A DNA stretch of 64,000 nt from Roseicella sp. DB1501 (GTDB lineage Bacteria; Pseudomonadota; Alphaproteobacteria; Acetobacterales; Acetobacteraceae). Made by a program: the position numbers and the translations under genes. The notes under the pieces were generated by a model. It was not told the DNA's origin and ran no database searches. It saw only the letters and a list, made by a program, of their open reading frames with translations. Shown in pieces: positions 34,459 to 42,609 of this stretch; positions within the stretch are counted from its first letter, which is position 1, and each line of letters opens with the position of its first letter. Location: the NCBI RefSeq assembly GCF_013112485.1, contig NZ_JABFHG010000009.1, positions 1 to 64,000 on the forward strand, read 5' to 3'.

Positions 34459-35364
34459 ATGGACCGAACGGACGCCGCGGTTGCGCCTCGGGTCGAGATG
34501 CTTGATCTGCTGCGCGAGCTGGGCCACCTCAAGCGCATTCGCTCCGCCGGCCGGCAAGGGTCGCTCGCGGAGCGCTCCTTCGCCGCGGCCTGGGCCGCGC
34601 TGGTTGCCGGGCGTCCGCTCGACGAAGCCTGGCGCGCCGCCACGGCCGACGCCCTCGCCGCGACGCGGCTCGGCGATCTCGACCGGAGCGCTCTCGTGGG
34701 GGCCGGCATAGGCGACGGCGCCGTCGAGGCCATCATGGCGCGCGCGCTGGACGAGGCCGCAGCGGAACTGGATCCGCAGCTTCGGGCCGGGTTGCGTGCC
34801 GCCGCCGATGCTGATGGCGTCGCTCCAAATTTCGTCGCCTCCCTCGCCGCTCAGCCGCGCGCCGGCGTTACCTGCCCGGGCCGGCCGCGGATCATGCTGG
34901 AGCCGCCGGAGAACCATGCCGAGCACTGCTTCGTCACGGCGGTCTACGGCGTGATCCTGTCGCCCGTCTTCCGCGCGCGGCCCGACACGGTGTTCCTCGC
35001 CGCTCTCGCGCATCACCTGCACAACGCATCGATCCCGGATTCCGGCTATGCGGGCGAAGTGCTTCTCGGCGACGAGCTCGAGCCTGCCTTCGCGCGCGCA
35101 ACGGACGTCGCCCTGGCTGAGCTGCCCGCCGCTCTCGCGCAGGCGGTGCGGGAGGCGCGCGCCATCCTGCCCGATGCCGAGACGGCGGAGGGCCGCGCCT
35201 TCCACGCCGCCGACACGCTGGACCGGGTGCTGCAGGTCGAGCATCACCTCCGCGCCGGCAATACGACCATGCACTACCTCCTGCACGACATGGAATTGGT
35301 GCATGCCGGCCCGGTCCGCCCTTTCCAGGACCGGCTCCTCGCCTCCCTGGGCCTGTCGCGATGA
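34459..35364 (+). CDS. HD-superfamily protein, possible phosphohydrolase or oxygenase
   Basis: Protein of 301 aa (a GTG 3 bases upstream is also possible). The first 130 residues are helical and Ala/Leu-rich with no match I recognise. The second half follows HD-superfamily order: PPENHAEHCFVTAVYGVIL (first His), LAALAHHLHNASIPDSGYAG where the classic HD pair reads HH, and HAADTLDRVLQVEHHL with the later Asp. YfbR/HDDC2-type nucleotidases have the same layout. The Asp-to-His change in the signature pair is unusual and may alter the metal site. It starts 13 bases after the inositol synthase and overlaps the methyltransferase by 4 bases. Removing a phosphate from an inositol intermediate is one reasonable role. 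Confidence 0.65.
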   Translation: MDRTDAAVAPRVEMLDLLRELGHLKRIRSAGRQGSLAERSFAAAWAALVAGRPLDEAWRAATADALAATRLGDLDRSALVGAGIGDGAVEAIMARALDEAAAELDPQLRAGLRAAADADGVAPNFVASLAAQPRAGVTCPGRPRIMLEPPENHAEHCFVTAVYGVILSPVFRARPDTVFLAALAHHLHNASIPDSGYAGEVLLGDELEPAFARATDVALAELPAALAQAVREARAILPDAETAEGRAFHAADTLDRVLQVEHHLRAGNTTMHYLLHDMELVHAGPVRPFQDRLLASLGLSR

Positions 35365-36470
35365 CTCCCGATACGCCGCATTCGGTGCGCGACACTGCCG
35401 GGCGGCGGTGGCCGGTGATCGACGGCATCACCTTCGCCCGCGCCTCGCGCCTCGACTTGGCCGGGGAAGCCCTGTCGCGGCTCGATGCCGGGGACCAGGA
35501 GGGCGCGCTCGTGCTGCTGCTGGCCGATCAGGATGATTGGTGGCGCGGCGCGACTGCGGAGGCGTCGGATCTGCGCATCCTGGCGCGGGATCGCGCGCGT
35601 CTCACGCTGCGCCAGGCCGTGACCTGCCTCGCCTGGGACGCGGTCGGCGACTACTTCCTGCATCGCTGGAGCGACCCGACCTTCGTCGCCGGCCTGGCGC
35701 TGATGGAGGCGCATTGGAACGAGCCCCGGACGGCTTTCGAGCTCGCCTGCGGCATCGGCCATTTCCTGCGGGTCCTGGCGCAGCGGGGCGTTGGCTGCAC
35801 GGGCGCGGATGTCGTCTTCGCCAAGCTCTGGGTCGCGCGCCACTGGGTGGCGCCCGACGCCCGCCTGGTCTGCTTCGATGCTGGCCTCTCCCCCTGGCCG
35901 ATGGTGTCGGGGGAGCGCTTCGATCTGGTGTGCTGTCACGACGCCTTCTACTTCCTTCGGCCGCAGGACGCGATCGCGGCGCAGCTCGCCGCGCTTGCCG
36001 GCGATGCGGGCTCGCTCACCATCGGCCACGTCCACAACCGCGACCGATCGAACCTGTCCGCCGGCTGGGGCCTGGCTGCGGACGAGGTCGCCCGGCTGTT
36101 TCCCGGGGCGCGGCTCTACGACGACGCCGAGCTGACCCAGGCGACGATCGGGCGGCGCGTGCCCTCCGCCGCGCAAGCCTGTTCCCTGCGGGATGCGGAA
36201 GCCTTCGGCATCGCCACCGGCCCGGGCATCGGGCCCGCGCGGCCGGTGGCCGGCAAGCTGTCCCTGCCGCCGCACGGCACGGCGCTTCGGCGCAATCCCC
36301 TGCTGCGTGACGGCACGATCACCTGGCCCTCGGATCGCTATGCCGAGGAATACGGTCCGCGCGCGACATACTCCCCGGCCTCCGACGCGCCGGAGCGAAC
36401 GCTCGCCAGCGACGAGACGGTGGGCTGGGTGCTGCGGCGCGAACTCCTCGACCTGCCGGATCGCTGGTGA
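35361..36470 (+). CDS. Class I SAM-dependent methyltransferase
   Basis: Protein of 369 aa. Motif I is FELACGIGHFLRVLAQRG (about residues 126-143), followed by an Asp in CTGADVVFAKLWVARHW, DARLVCFDAG, and motif IV region FDLVCCHDAFYFLRPQDAIA. The N-terminal 100 residues (LLLADQDDWWRGATAEASDL and so on) and C-terminal 100 residues are extra to the core. They match nothing I know and may bind a partner or the substrate. Translation is coupled on both sides by overlaps (ATGA at 35361-35364; TGATG at 36468-36472). I infer methylation of an O, N or S atom of the cluster's product. Confidence 0.75.
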   Translation: MTPDTPHSVRDTAGRRWPVIDGITFARASRLDLAGEALSRLDAGDQEGALVLLLADQDDWWRGATAEASDLRILARDRARLTLRQAVTCLAWDAVGDYFLHRWSDPTFVAGLALMEAHWNEPRTAFELACGIGHFLRVLAQRGVGCTGADVVFAKLWVARHWVAPDARLVCFDAGLSPWPMVSGERFDLVCCHDAFYFLRPQDAIAAQLAALAGDAGSLTIGHVHNRDRSNLSAGWGLAADEVARLFPGARLYDDAELTQATIGRRVPSAAQACSLRDAEAFGIATGPGIGPARPVAGKLSLPPHGTALRRNPLLRDGTITWPSDRYAEEYGPRATYSPASDAPERTLASDETVGWVLRRELLDLPDRW

Positions 36471-37483
36471 TGCGGAATATCGGTTGGGGCGTCGTCGGCT
36501 ATGGCTGGGTGGCGCGGGACTACGCCGCGCCCGCCATGCTGGCAGCGGGCCATGCCGTGCGGGCCGTCTGCGACCCCGCACCGGCCGCACGGCAGGCCGC
36601 CCACCTCGATCATCCCGACGCGATGCTGCACGGCGCCCTGCCATCGCTGCTGGCCGATCCTTCGGTCGAGGCCGTCTATGTCGCAACGCCGAACCACCAG
36701 CACCGGGCGGTTGTCGAGGCCTGCGCCGCCGCCGGGAAGGCCGTGCTCTGCGAGAAGCCGATGGCGGCGACCCTGGCCGATGCGGAGGCCATGGCGTGGG
36801 CCGTGACGCAGGCCGGCCGCCTCTACGGCACCGCCTTCGATCAGCGGCATCACCCCGCCCATGCGGCGATGCGCGATGCGCTCGCGGCCGGGATCGTCGG
36901 CAGACCCACCGCGATCCGGATCGTCTATGCCTGCTGGCTGGATCGCGGCTGGCGCGGCACGGGCGACGGCGACAACTGGCGCGTCGATCCCGCCCGGGCC
37001 GGCGGCGGCGCGCTGATGGATCTCGCGCCGCATGGCCTGGATCTCGTGCAGTACCTCCTCGGCGCCCCGGTGCGGGACATCGCCGCCTTCACCCAGAGAT
37101 GCGTGCAGGATTATGCCGTGGATGACGGCGCGATGCTGCTCGGGCGTGCGGAGGATGGCACGCTTGTCCAGCTGCACGTCGCTTACAACTGCCCCGACGC
37201 CTTGCCGCGCCGGCGGCTCGAAGTGCTCGGCAGCGAGGGCCAGATCCTGGCGGAGAACACGATGGGCCAGGAAGCCGGCGGGCGCGTGACCCGGCTGGAT
37301 GCCTCGGGCCAGGCTTCGCCGCTGCCGATCGCCGACGCGGAGGCCTCGCCCTTCACCCGACAGATGGCCGCCTTCGGCCGCGCCCTGGTGAGCGGCGACC
37401 ACGCCGATTTCGACGTCCACCGGGATCTCGACACCATGCGGCTGCTGCACCGCGCCTATACCGAGGAGTTTGCATGCCGCTGA
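36470..37483 (+). CDS. Gfo/Idh/MocA-family NAD(P) oxidoreductase
   Basis: Sugar or inositol dehydrogenase family, 337 aa. GWGVVGYGWVARDYAAPAML carries the Rossmann GxGxxA (residues about 8-15), VYVATPNHQHRAVVEACAAA the next strand, and KAVLCEKPMAATLADAEAM the signature EKP (95-97). The C-terminal beta sheet holds VDPARAGGGALMDLAPHGLD, with the usual GG...D...H catalytic arrangement. Relatives oxidise inositols and amino sugars, so a step forming a keto-inositol or keto-sugar is plausible. It overlaps the upstream methyltransferase by 1 base and the next gene by 10 bases. Confidence 0.85.
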   Translation: MRNIGWGVVGYGWVARDYAAPAMLAAGHAVRAVCDPAPAARQAAHLDHPDAMLHGALPSLLADPSVEAVYVATPNHQHRAVVEACAAAGKAVLCEKPMAATLADAEAMAWAVTQAGRLYGTAFDQRHHPAHAAMRDALAAGIVGRPTAIRIVYACWLDRGWRGTGDGDNWRVDPARAGGGALMDLAPHGLDLVQYLLGAPVRDIAAFTQRCVQDYAVDDGAMLLGRAEDGTLVQLHVAYNCPDALPRRRLEVLGSEGQILAENTMGQEAGGRVTRLDASGQASPLPIADAEASPFTRQMAAFGRALVSGDHADFDVHRDLDTMRLLHRAYTEEFACR

Positions 37484-38325
37484 CACCCTGGGCCTGCGCC
37501 AATTGCGGCTTCTGGCAGAAGCATTTCGAGCCGCGCAGCTGCCCGGTCTGTGACGATACCCGGAACGACCTGCCGCAGGATGGCTGGCATTTCCTGCGCG
37601 AGGACGAGGTCGCCGCCGGGCTGACCGGGTCCTGGCGGCGGCTGGACCGCGATATGGTGGCCTTCACGACGGCGCCGCCCTTCGGGCTGAACGGCACGGG
37701 CTGGCTGATGCTGCACCCGGACGGCAACACAGCCTTCGAGGCCGCGCCCTACTACACCCCCGAGATGCTCGCGGAGATCCGCCGGCTCGGAGGCATCCGG
37801 TTTCTCGCGGCGAGTCATTGCCACGGCTACGGCGCGCTCTGGCAACTACAGGACGCGTTCCAGCCCGAGGTGCTGGCGATCCAGAAGGACGATCTGCGGA
37901 TGACGAAGGCCTTCCGCGTTACCTGGCCCTATGACGACGCGTTGGAGCTGCGGCCGGGCCAGAGGCTGATGCATGTCGGCGGGCATTACGAGGGTCAGGC
38001 GGTGCTGCACGATGTCGGGCGCAACACGCTGTTCTGCGGCGATGCCTTCAAGGTCGACCAGGCTGCGAGCGGCGAGGCGCTCGCCCTGTCGACGCACAAG
38101 GCATTCCACAAGGACATTCCGTTGACGCCGGGCGAGGTGCGGAAATACCGCAACGTGATCGGCGCCCTCGAATTCGACACGGTCTGCACGCCCTTCGAGC
38201 ACGCGCCCGGCATCACGCGCGATATCGCGCTCGCCTTGCTGGACGATCAGCTGCGCGGCCCGCCGGGCGTGCGCCACGTGCCGCTGGATGAGCTTCGACG
38301 CCAGGCGGCGGGAGTGGTCGGATGA
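37474..38325 (+). CDS. Zinc-ribbon plus metallo-beta-lactamase-fold protein
   Basis: Protein of 283 aa. The N-terminus has a rubredoxin-like zinc ribbon, C8-x2-C11 and C23-x2-C26 (ACANCGFWQ, SCPVCDD). A metallo-beta-lactamase fold follows, with ASHCHGYGALWQL (about 113-125), MHVGGHYEGQAVLHDVG, NTLFCGDAFKVD and LSTHKAFHKD. The HxHxDH motif reads HCHGYG, so the second metal-site Asp is replaced and activity may differ from typical hydrolases. It could be a one-metal hydrolase or an electron-transfer-coupled enzyme. Gene overlaps on both sides (10 bases and 4 bases) tie it to the operon. Confidence 0.75.
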   Translation: MPLTPWACANCGFWQKHFEPRSCPVCDDTRNDLPQDGWHFLREDEVAAGLTGSWRRLDRDMVAFTTAPPFGLNGTGWLMLHPDGNTAFEAAPYYTPEMLAEIRRLGGIRFLAASHCHGYGALWQLQDAFQPEVLAIQKDDLRMTKAFRVTWPYDDALELRPGQRLMHVGGHYEGQAVLHDVGRNTLFCGDAFKVDQAASGEALALSTHKAFHKDIPLTPGEVRKYRNVIGALEFDTVCTPFEHAPGITRDIALALLDDQLRGPPGVRHVPLDELRRQAAGVVG

Positions 38326-39800
38326 CGGAGACGCTGCGCCAGGTCGCGGACGCGTTCCGCGCGACCATGCCGAAGAACGCCCATGTCTCGCTGTTCCGGA
38401 TCGACCATCTGGATCGGATCGGCGTGCCGGTCGTTCAGGCGAACCTCATTCTCGAGAACGAGCCTGCGACGACAGGCTTCGGCTACGGCTTCACCGAGGT
38501 GGAAGCCGAGGTCGGGGCCATGGGGGAGCTTTGCGAGGAGGTGCATTGCGGCATCGCCTTGAAATCGATGCCCAGGATCCTCGGCAGCCATGCGGTCCTG
38601 TCCCAAAGCCGCGCCGTGGCGGATCCGTTGACCCTCTGCCTGCCCGCTGGTTCGGATTACGCGCCGGAGATGGAGCTGCCCTGGATCGAGGCGCGGCGTT
38701 GGCCGGATGGCGAGGCGGTGCTGGTGCCGCGGGAATGGGTGGCGGCCTATCCCTACCAGCTCGGGGAGGCGCCCCGATTGATCACGCCGATCACGAACGG
38801 GCTCGGCGCCGGCTTCGATCTCGAGCATGCCATTGCCCACGGCATCATGGAGGCGCTGCAGCGCGACGGGAACGTCGTGTCCTATCGCGCCCTCGACCAG
38901 GGCCAGGCGATCGACCCCGACGATGTGCCGGACCCGCAGGTGCGCGGCTTGCTGGAACATCTGTCATCCCTCGATATCGCGGTGATGGTGAAGCTGGCGG
39001 CCGAGGAGTTCGGCATGGCCAATCTCTACGTCGTCGGCGACGACCGCGGTAAGCCGGTCGTGCCGGTTCAGATCACCGCTTGCGGTGAGGCCGTCGGCCC
39101 GGATCGTGATCGCTCGCTGCGGAAGGCGCTGCTCGAATTCTGCGGCTCCCGCGCCCGCAAGGCGGCGACCCACGGCCCGATCGCCATGATCCGCGCCTCG
39201 CTGCCGTCTGACTATGTCGAGCGTCAGATCAAGGTTGCCATGTACGAGGAGGAGGAATCGCGCGCGCTCGCCGCCATGGCCGAGTGGATGGACAAGGATG
39301 CCGCCGTGCTGCGCGAGAGGCTGGCCGGGAATGTCCTCTCCGTCCGGAGCCGCCGTTCCTTCTCGTCCCTCCCTGGCCTGCCCGGTGCGGCCGTTGCCGG
39401 TTCCAGGGCGCGGCTGGCGCTGCTCCTGGAGCGGCTCGCCGCCGAGGGGCTCGAGGTTCTCGTGGTCGATCTCTCCCCGCCCGATCATGGCGTGCGGGTC
39501 GTCAAGGTGATCGTACCGGGCCTGGAGAGCGAGACGATGAGCTATCACCGCATCGGCTGGCGGGGCGTGCGCCGCCTGCGCGAGCGCGACGATCCGCTGA
39601 TCCTGGACGCGCCGCGGGACGGCGCGAAGCGGGTGCGCCTCCGGCCGGAGGACGAGGCGAAGGCGGGAGGCCCCGCCTGGTTCGACGCCGCGCTGGCCGA
39701 CCGGATCGTCGGCAAGTTGTACCCGCTCTACCGTGAGAGCGGCGCCTTCTCGGCGCAGCTCTCGCTCGCGCGGCGGCATGGGGAGGCGGCGCCGGCATGA
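38322..39800 (+). CDS. YcaO-family protein
   Basis: Protein of 492 aa related to YcaO ATP-dependent cyclodehydratases and thioamide-forming enzymes, which phosphorylate an amide oxygen. The first half has VPVVQANLILENEPATTGFG and GFTEVEAEVGAMGELCEEVH, where Glu residues bind Mg-ATP. ITNGLGAGFDLEHAIAHGIM followed by EALQRD is the hallmark YcaO block. The C-terminal portion adds LSSLPGLPGAAVAGSRARLA and VVKVIVPGLESETMSYHRIG, the usual end of the fold. The C-terminus (GEAAPA) lacks the PxPxP tail of azoline-forming members. No E1-like, RRE or TfuA partner, nor a precursor peptide, is visible nearby, so a non-ribosomal substrate is likely. Confidence 0.82.
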   Translation: MTETLRQVADAFRATMPKNAHVSLFRIDHLDRIGVPVVQANLILENEPATTGFGYGFTEVEAEVGAMGELCEEVHCGIALKSMPRILGSHAVLSQSRAVADPLTLCLPAGSDYAPEMELPWIEARRWPDGEAVLVPREWVAAYPYQLGEAPRLITPITNGLGAGFDLEHAIAHGIMEALQRDGNVVSYRALDQGQAIDPDDVPDPQVRGLLEHLSSLDIAVMVKLAAEEFGMANLYVVGDDRGKPVVPVQITACGEAVGPDRDRSLRKALLEFCGSRARKAATHGPIAMIRASLPSDYVERQIKVAMYEEEESRALAAMAEWMDKDAAVLRERLAGNVLSVRSRRSFSSLPGLPGAAVAGSRARLALLLERLAAEGLEVLVVDLSPPDHGVRVVKVIVPGLESETMSYHRIGWRGVRRLRERDDPLILDAPRDGAKRVRLRPEDEAKAGGPAWFDAALADRIVGKLYPLYRESGAFSAQLSLARRHGEAAPA

Positions 39801-40624
39801 CACTGCGCTTTGCCTACAACACCAACGGCGCCGCCAATCATCGCCTGGGCGACGCGGTCGCGATCATCGCCGATGCCGGCTACGATGGCGTCGCGCTGAC
39901 GCTGGATCATCACCACCTCGATCCGATGGAAGAGGGATGGGAGTGGCGTGCCGAGGCATTGGCGCGCGACCTCTCCGCCCGCGGGCTCGGTTGCGTGATC
40001 GAGACCGGGGCGCGCTATCTGCTCGATCCGCGGATCAAGCACGAGCCGACGCTGCTCTCCCCGGCGCCCGAGGGCCGCAACCGGCGTGTCGCCTTCCTGC
40101 GCCGTGCCGTCGATATCGGCGCCATCCTCGGCGCCGAGGCCGTCTCCTTCTGGGCCGGCATCCCCCGCCCCGGCGTCGATCCGGCACAGGCCCGGACTTG
40201 GTTGCGCGAGGGCGTGGCGCGCGTGGTCGAATACGCCGCGGCACATGGCGTGACGGCGGCGCTGGAACCCGAGCCAGGCATGCTCGTCGAGACGGTGGAT
40301 GACTGGTCCGCGCTCGACCTCGCCGGCCTGAGCCTGGCGCTCGACCTCGGTCATCTCCTGGTCACGGGCGAGCGCGATCCGGCCGCCGCCATCGAGGAAT
40401 TCGCGGCGCATCTCGGTACCGTCGCAATCGAGGACATGGCGCGCGGCGTCCACGTCCATCTGCCGTTCGGAGAGGGTGACATGGACATTCCCCGCTGCCT
40501 CGACGCCTTGGAACGGATCGGCTTCGCCCGGCTCGTCTGCGTGGAGCTCTCGCGCGAGAGCCATCGGGCTGACGCCATGATCCCGCAATCGGCGCGGTGG
40601 CTGCGGGAGTGCCGACCGGCATGA
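39797..40624 (+). CDS. Sugar phosphate isomerase/epimerase-like TIM barrel
   Basis: Xylose-isomerase-like barrel of 275 aa. MTLRFAYNTNGAANHRLGDA and IADAGYDGVALTLDHHHLDP open the fold. The probable metal ligands are the Glu in TAALEPEPGMLVETVDDW, the Asp in LSLALDLGHLLVTGERD, the His/Glu region TVAIEDMARGVHVHLPFGEG and the final Glu in LVCVELSRESH. Relatives include inosose dehydratase IolE, hydroxypyruvate isomerase and EboC/EboE-type proteins. With an inositol synthase and dehydrogenase in the same operon, an isomerase or dehydratase acting on a keto-inositol is plausible. The overlap is 4 bases on each side. Confidence 0.78.
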   Translation: MTLRFAYNTNGAANHRLGDAVAIIADAGYDGVALTLDHHHLDPMEEGWEWRAEALARDLSARGLGCVIETGARYLLDPRIKHEPTLLSPAPEGRNRRVAFLRRAVDIGAILGAEAVSFWAGIPRPGVDPAQARTWLREGVARVVEYAAAHGVTAALEPEPGMLVETVDDWSALDLAGLSLALDLGHLLVTGERDPAAAIEEFAAHLGTVAIEDMARGVHVHLPFGEGDMDIPRCLDALERIGFARLVCVELSRESHRADAMIPQSARWLRECRPA

Positions 40625-41859
40625 GGATCCTCTTCCTCTCGCGCCGTTTCTTCCCGGCGATCAGCGGGATGAGCGTCTACGCGCTGAACCTGCTGCGCCA
40701 GCTCGCCGATGCGGGCCACGACGTGACCATGGTCAGCCAGTACCGCGGCGATCCGGCCGGGACCAAGGTCTACGGGGGCGGCCCGCCGCCGTCAGTGCCC
40801 GGCATACGCGTCATCGGCCGACGCTCGCTCGGCGAGGAAGCCTTCGCCGAGCCTGGCGGCGCCGATTTCGAGCGCGACGTGGACGACATGGTGCAGACCA
40901 TCCTCGCCGAGCACGCCCGGAAGCCCTTCGACATCCTGCATGCCCAATACGGCTATCCGAATGGCTGGTCGGTGCTGCTGGCGGCGCAGCGGATCGGCGT
41001 GCCGACCGTGGTGTCCATCCAGGGCGGCGACGGCCATTGGGTGGGATCGTGCTGCGAGACGCATCGTCAGGCCATGCTGCGCGTGCTGCAACATGCGGAC
41101 CGGCTGCTGATCGGCTGCGACAGCTTCGCTGGCGAGGTTGTGGACCGGCTGGGCGTTGCGCGGGATCGCTTCACCATCGTGCCGGGGGCGGTCGATACGG
41201 GCCGGTTCCACCCGCCGGAAGGCCATGTGCCGGGGCAGGCCGCCGATCCGGTGCGCCTGTTCTATCACGGCCGGGTCGATCGCCGGAAGGGCGCCGTCGA
41301 TTTCCTCGACGCGCTGGCGATGCTGAAGGCGGACGGCGTGCCCTTCGCGGCGACCATCAGCGGCATCGGCCCCGATTACGATGCTTGCGTTGTCAGGGAT
41401 GCCGAGCTGGGGCTCGGCACACACTTCGCCGGCTATGCCGATTACGACGCCGCCCCCGACCTGTACCGCGAGCAGGATGTCTTCGTCTCTCCGACCTATG
41501 CCGAGGGCTTCTCGAACACGGTGCTGGAGGCGATGGCAAGTGGCCTCGCTTCCGTCTCCTGCGACGCGGTCGGCGTCCGCGATTGCCTGCGCCACGAGGA
41601 GAACGGCCTGCTCTCGCAACCCGGCGACGTGCCGGCGCTGGCGGCGAATCTTCGCAGGATCATCCAGGACGCGCCCCTGCGCGGCCGCCTCGCCGGCAAT
41701 GCGTTGGAGGAATGCCGCCGCACCTATTCCTGGCAGGCCGTTGGCCGGCAGATCATGGGGATCTACGAGGAGCTTCGCGGAACCGCCCCCGACACCGCCT
41801 TCGATGCCGCGCTTCCCATCGCCGAATGCCGCTTCCGCGCGGCGCCGCACCTTCTCTGA
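40621..41859 (+). CDS. Family 4 glycosyltransferase, MshA-like
   Basis: GT-B glycosyltransferase of 412 aa. MRILFLSRRFFPAISGMSVY is the N-terminal acceptor-domain start with the usual Gly loop. FDILHAQYGYPNGWSVLLAA and TIVPGAVDTGRFHPPEG follow, then RLFYHGRVDRRKGAVDFLDA, and the donor-site EX7E motif is VSPTYAEGFSNTVLEAMASG (Glu at about 294 and 302). MshA of mycothiol synthesis, which joins GlcNAc to inositol 3-phosphate, has this arrangement. An inositol-phosphate synthase upstream and a PIG-L deacetylase downstream make an inositol acceptor likely. The start ATG overlaps the previous stop. Confidence 0.85.
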   Translation: MRILFLSRRFFPAISGMSVYALNLLRQLADAGHDVTMVSQYRGDPAGTKVYGGGPPPSVPGIRVIGRRSLGEEAFAEPGGADFERDVDDMVQTILAEHARKPFDILHAQYGYPNGWSVLLAAQRIGVPTVVSIQGGDGHWVGSCCETHRQAMLRVLQHADRLLIGCDSFAGEVVDRLGVARDRFTIVPGAVDTGRFHPPEGHVPGQAADPVRLFYHGRVDRRKGAVDFLDALAMLKADGVPFAATISGIGPDYDACVVRDAELGLGTHFAGYADYDAAPDLYREQDVFVSPTYAEGFSNTVLEAMASGLASVSCDAVGVRDCLRHEENGLLSQPGDVPALAANLRRIIQDAPLRGRLAGNALEECRRTYSWQAVGRQIMGIYEELRGTAPDTAFDAALPIAECRFRAAPHLL

Positions 41860-41871
41860 CGCGGCGCCGCG

Positions 41872-42609
41872 GTGCCCCTGGCCCTCGCCCTCTCTCCGCA
41901 TCTCGACGACGCCGCCTTCTCGGCCGGCGGCGCGCTGGCGCGGATGGCGCGCGCGGGATGGTCGGTGGTCGTGGCGACGCTCTTCACCGCCTCGGTGCCG
42001 AATCCGCGCGGTTTCGCGCTCGCCTGCCAGACCGATAAGGGCCTCGCACCCGAAGTGGACTACATGGCCCTGCGCCGCGCCGAGGATGTGGCGGCCTGTG
42101 CCGTGCTCGGCGCCATCCCGCGGCACCTGCCGCTGCCCGAGGCGCCGCATCGCGGCTATGATGACGCAGCCGCGCTCTTCCGCGAGCCGCATGTCGCCGA
42201 CACCATCGATCGCAAGGCGGCGGATGCGATCGCCGCGCTCCTGGCCGAATTGCGGCCGGGGCTGCTGTTGGCGCCGCAGGCGATCGGCGGCCATGTCGAC
42301 CATGTGTTGACGGTCCGCGCCCTGCGGCGGCTCGACCCGGCGTTGCCGATCCTGTGGTGGCGGGACTTTCCGTACAGCATCCGCACCGATACGCCCCGCT
42401 GCCCCTACGAGGCGTTCTTCGCCGCTTTGCCGGAGCTGGCCCTGCCCGCGGAGGAAGGCGCTCGGCACCGCGCCTGCGCCGCCTATGTCACCCAGCTGTC
42501 CTACCAGTTCGGCGGGACGGAAGGCCTTGCCCGCGCCATGGCGGCGGTCGGCCGGACGGAGCGGATGCGTGCGCAGCACCGCTTGCCGCCCGTGGTTCAT
42601 GGCCATTGA
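41872..42609 (+). CDS. PIG-L family N-acetylglucosaminyl deacetylase, MshB-like
   Basis: Zinc deacetylase family of 245 aa with a GTG start, 12 bases after the glycosyltransferase. The zinc-binding AHxDD motif appears as LSPHLDDAAFSAGGALARM (residues 8-13 carry HLDD), and the third ligand is in QAIGGHVDHVLTVRALRRLD (His about 141). QTDKGLAPEVDYMALRRAED is the typical R-x-x-E segment. MshB removes acetate from GlcNAc-inositol; this gene directly after an MshA-like enzyme supports the same chemistry. The stop overlaps the next ATG by 1 base. Confidence 0.87.
   Translation: MPLALALSPHLDDAAFSAGGALARMARAGWSVVVATLFTASVPNPRGFALACQTDKGLAPEVDYMALRRAEDVAACAVLGAIPRHLPLPEAPHRGYDDAAALFREPHVADTIDRKAADAIAALLAELRPGLLLAPQAIGGHVDHVLTVRALRRLDPALPILWWRDFPYSIRTDTPRCPYEAFFAALPELALPAEEGARHRACAAYVTQLSYQFGGTEGLARAMAAVGRTERMRAQHRLPPVVHGH

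Noticed and set aside
32877-34736. 619-aa minus-strand frame over the inositol synthase gene
   Set aside because: No recognisable domain; the plus-strand inositol-phosphate synthase is unambiguous.
38322-39800. A YcaO-dependent RiPP with a precursor peptide
   Set aside because: I looked for a short gene with a leader and Cys/Ser/Thr-rich core in and around the operon; overlaps leave no space and none was found.
33255-41859. An Ebo-type (eboA-F) metabolite-traffic cluster
   Set aside because: An inositol-phosphate synthase and a TIM-barrel isomerase recall ebo loci, but no UbiA prenyltransferase, TatD hydrolase or dehydroquinate-synthase-like gene is present.
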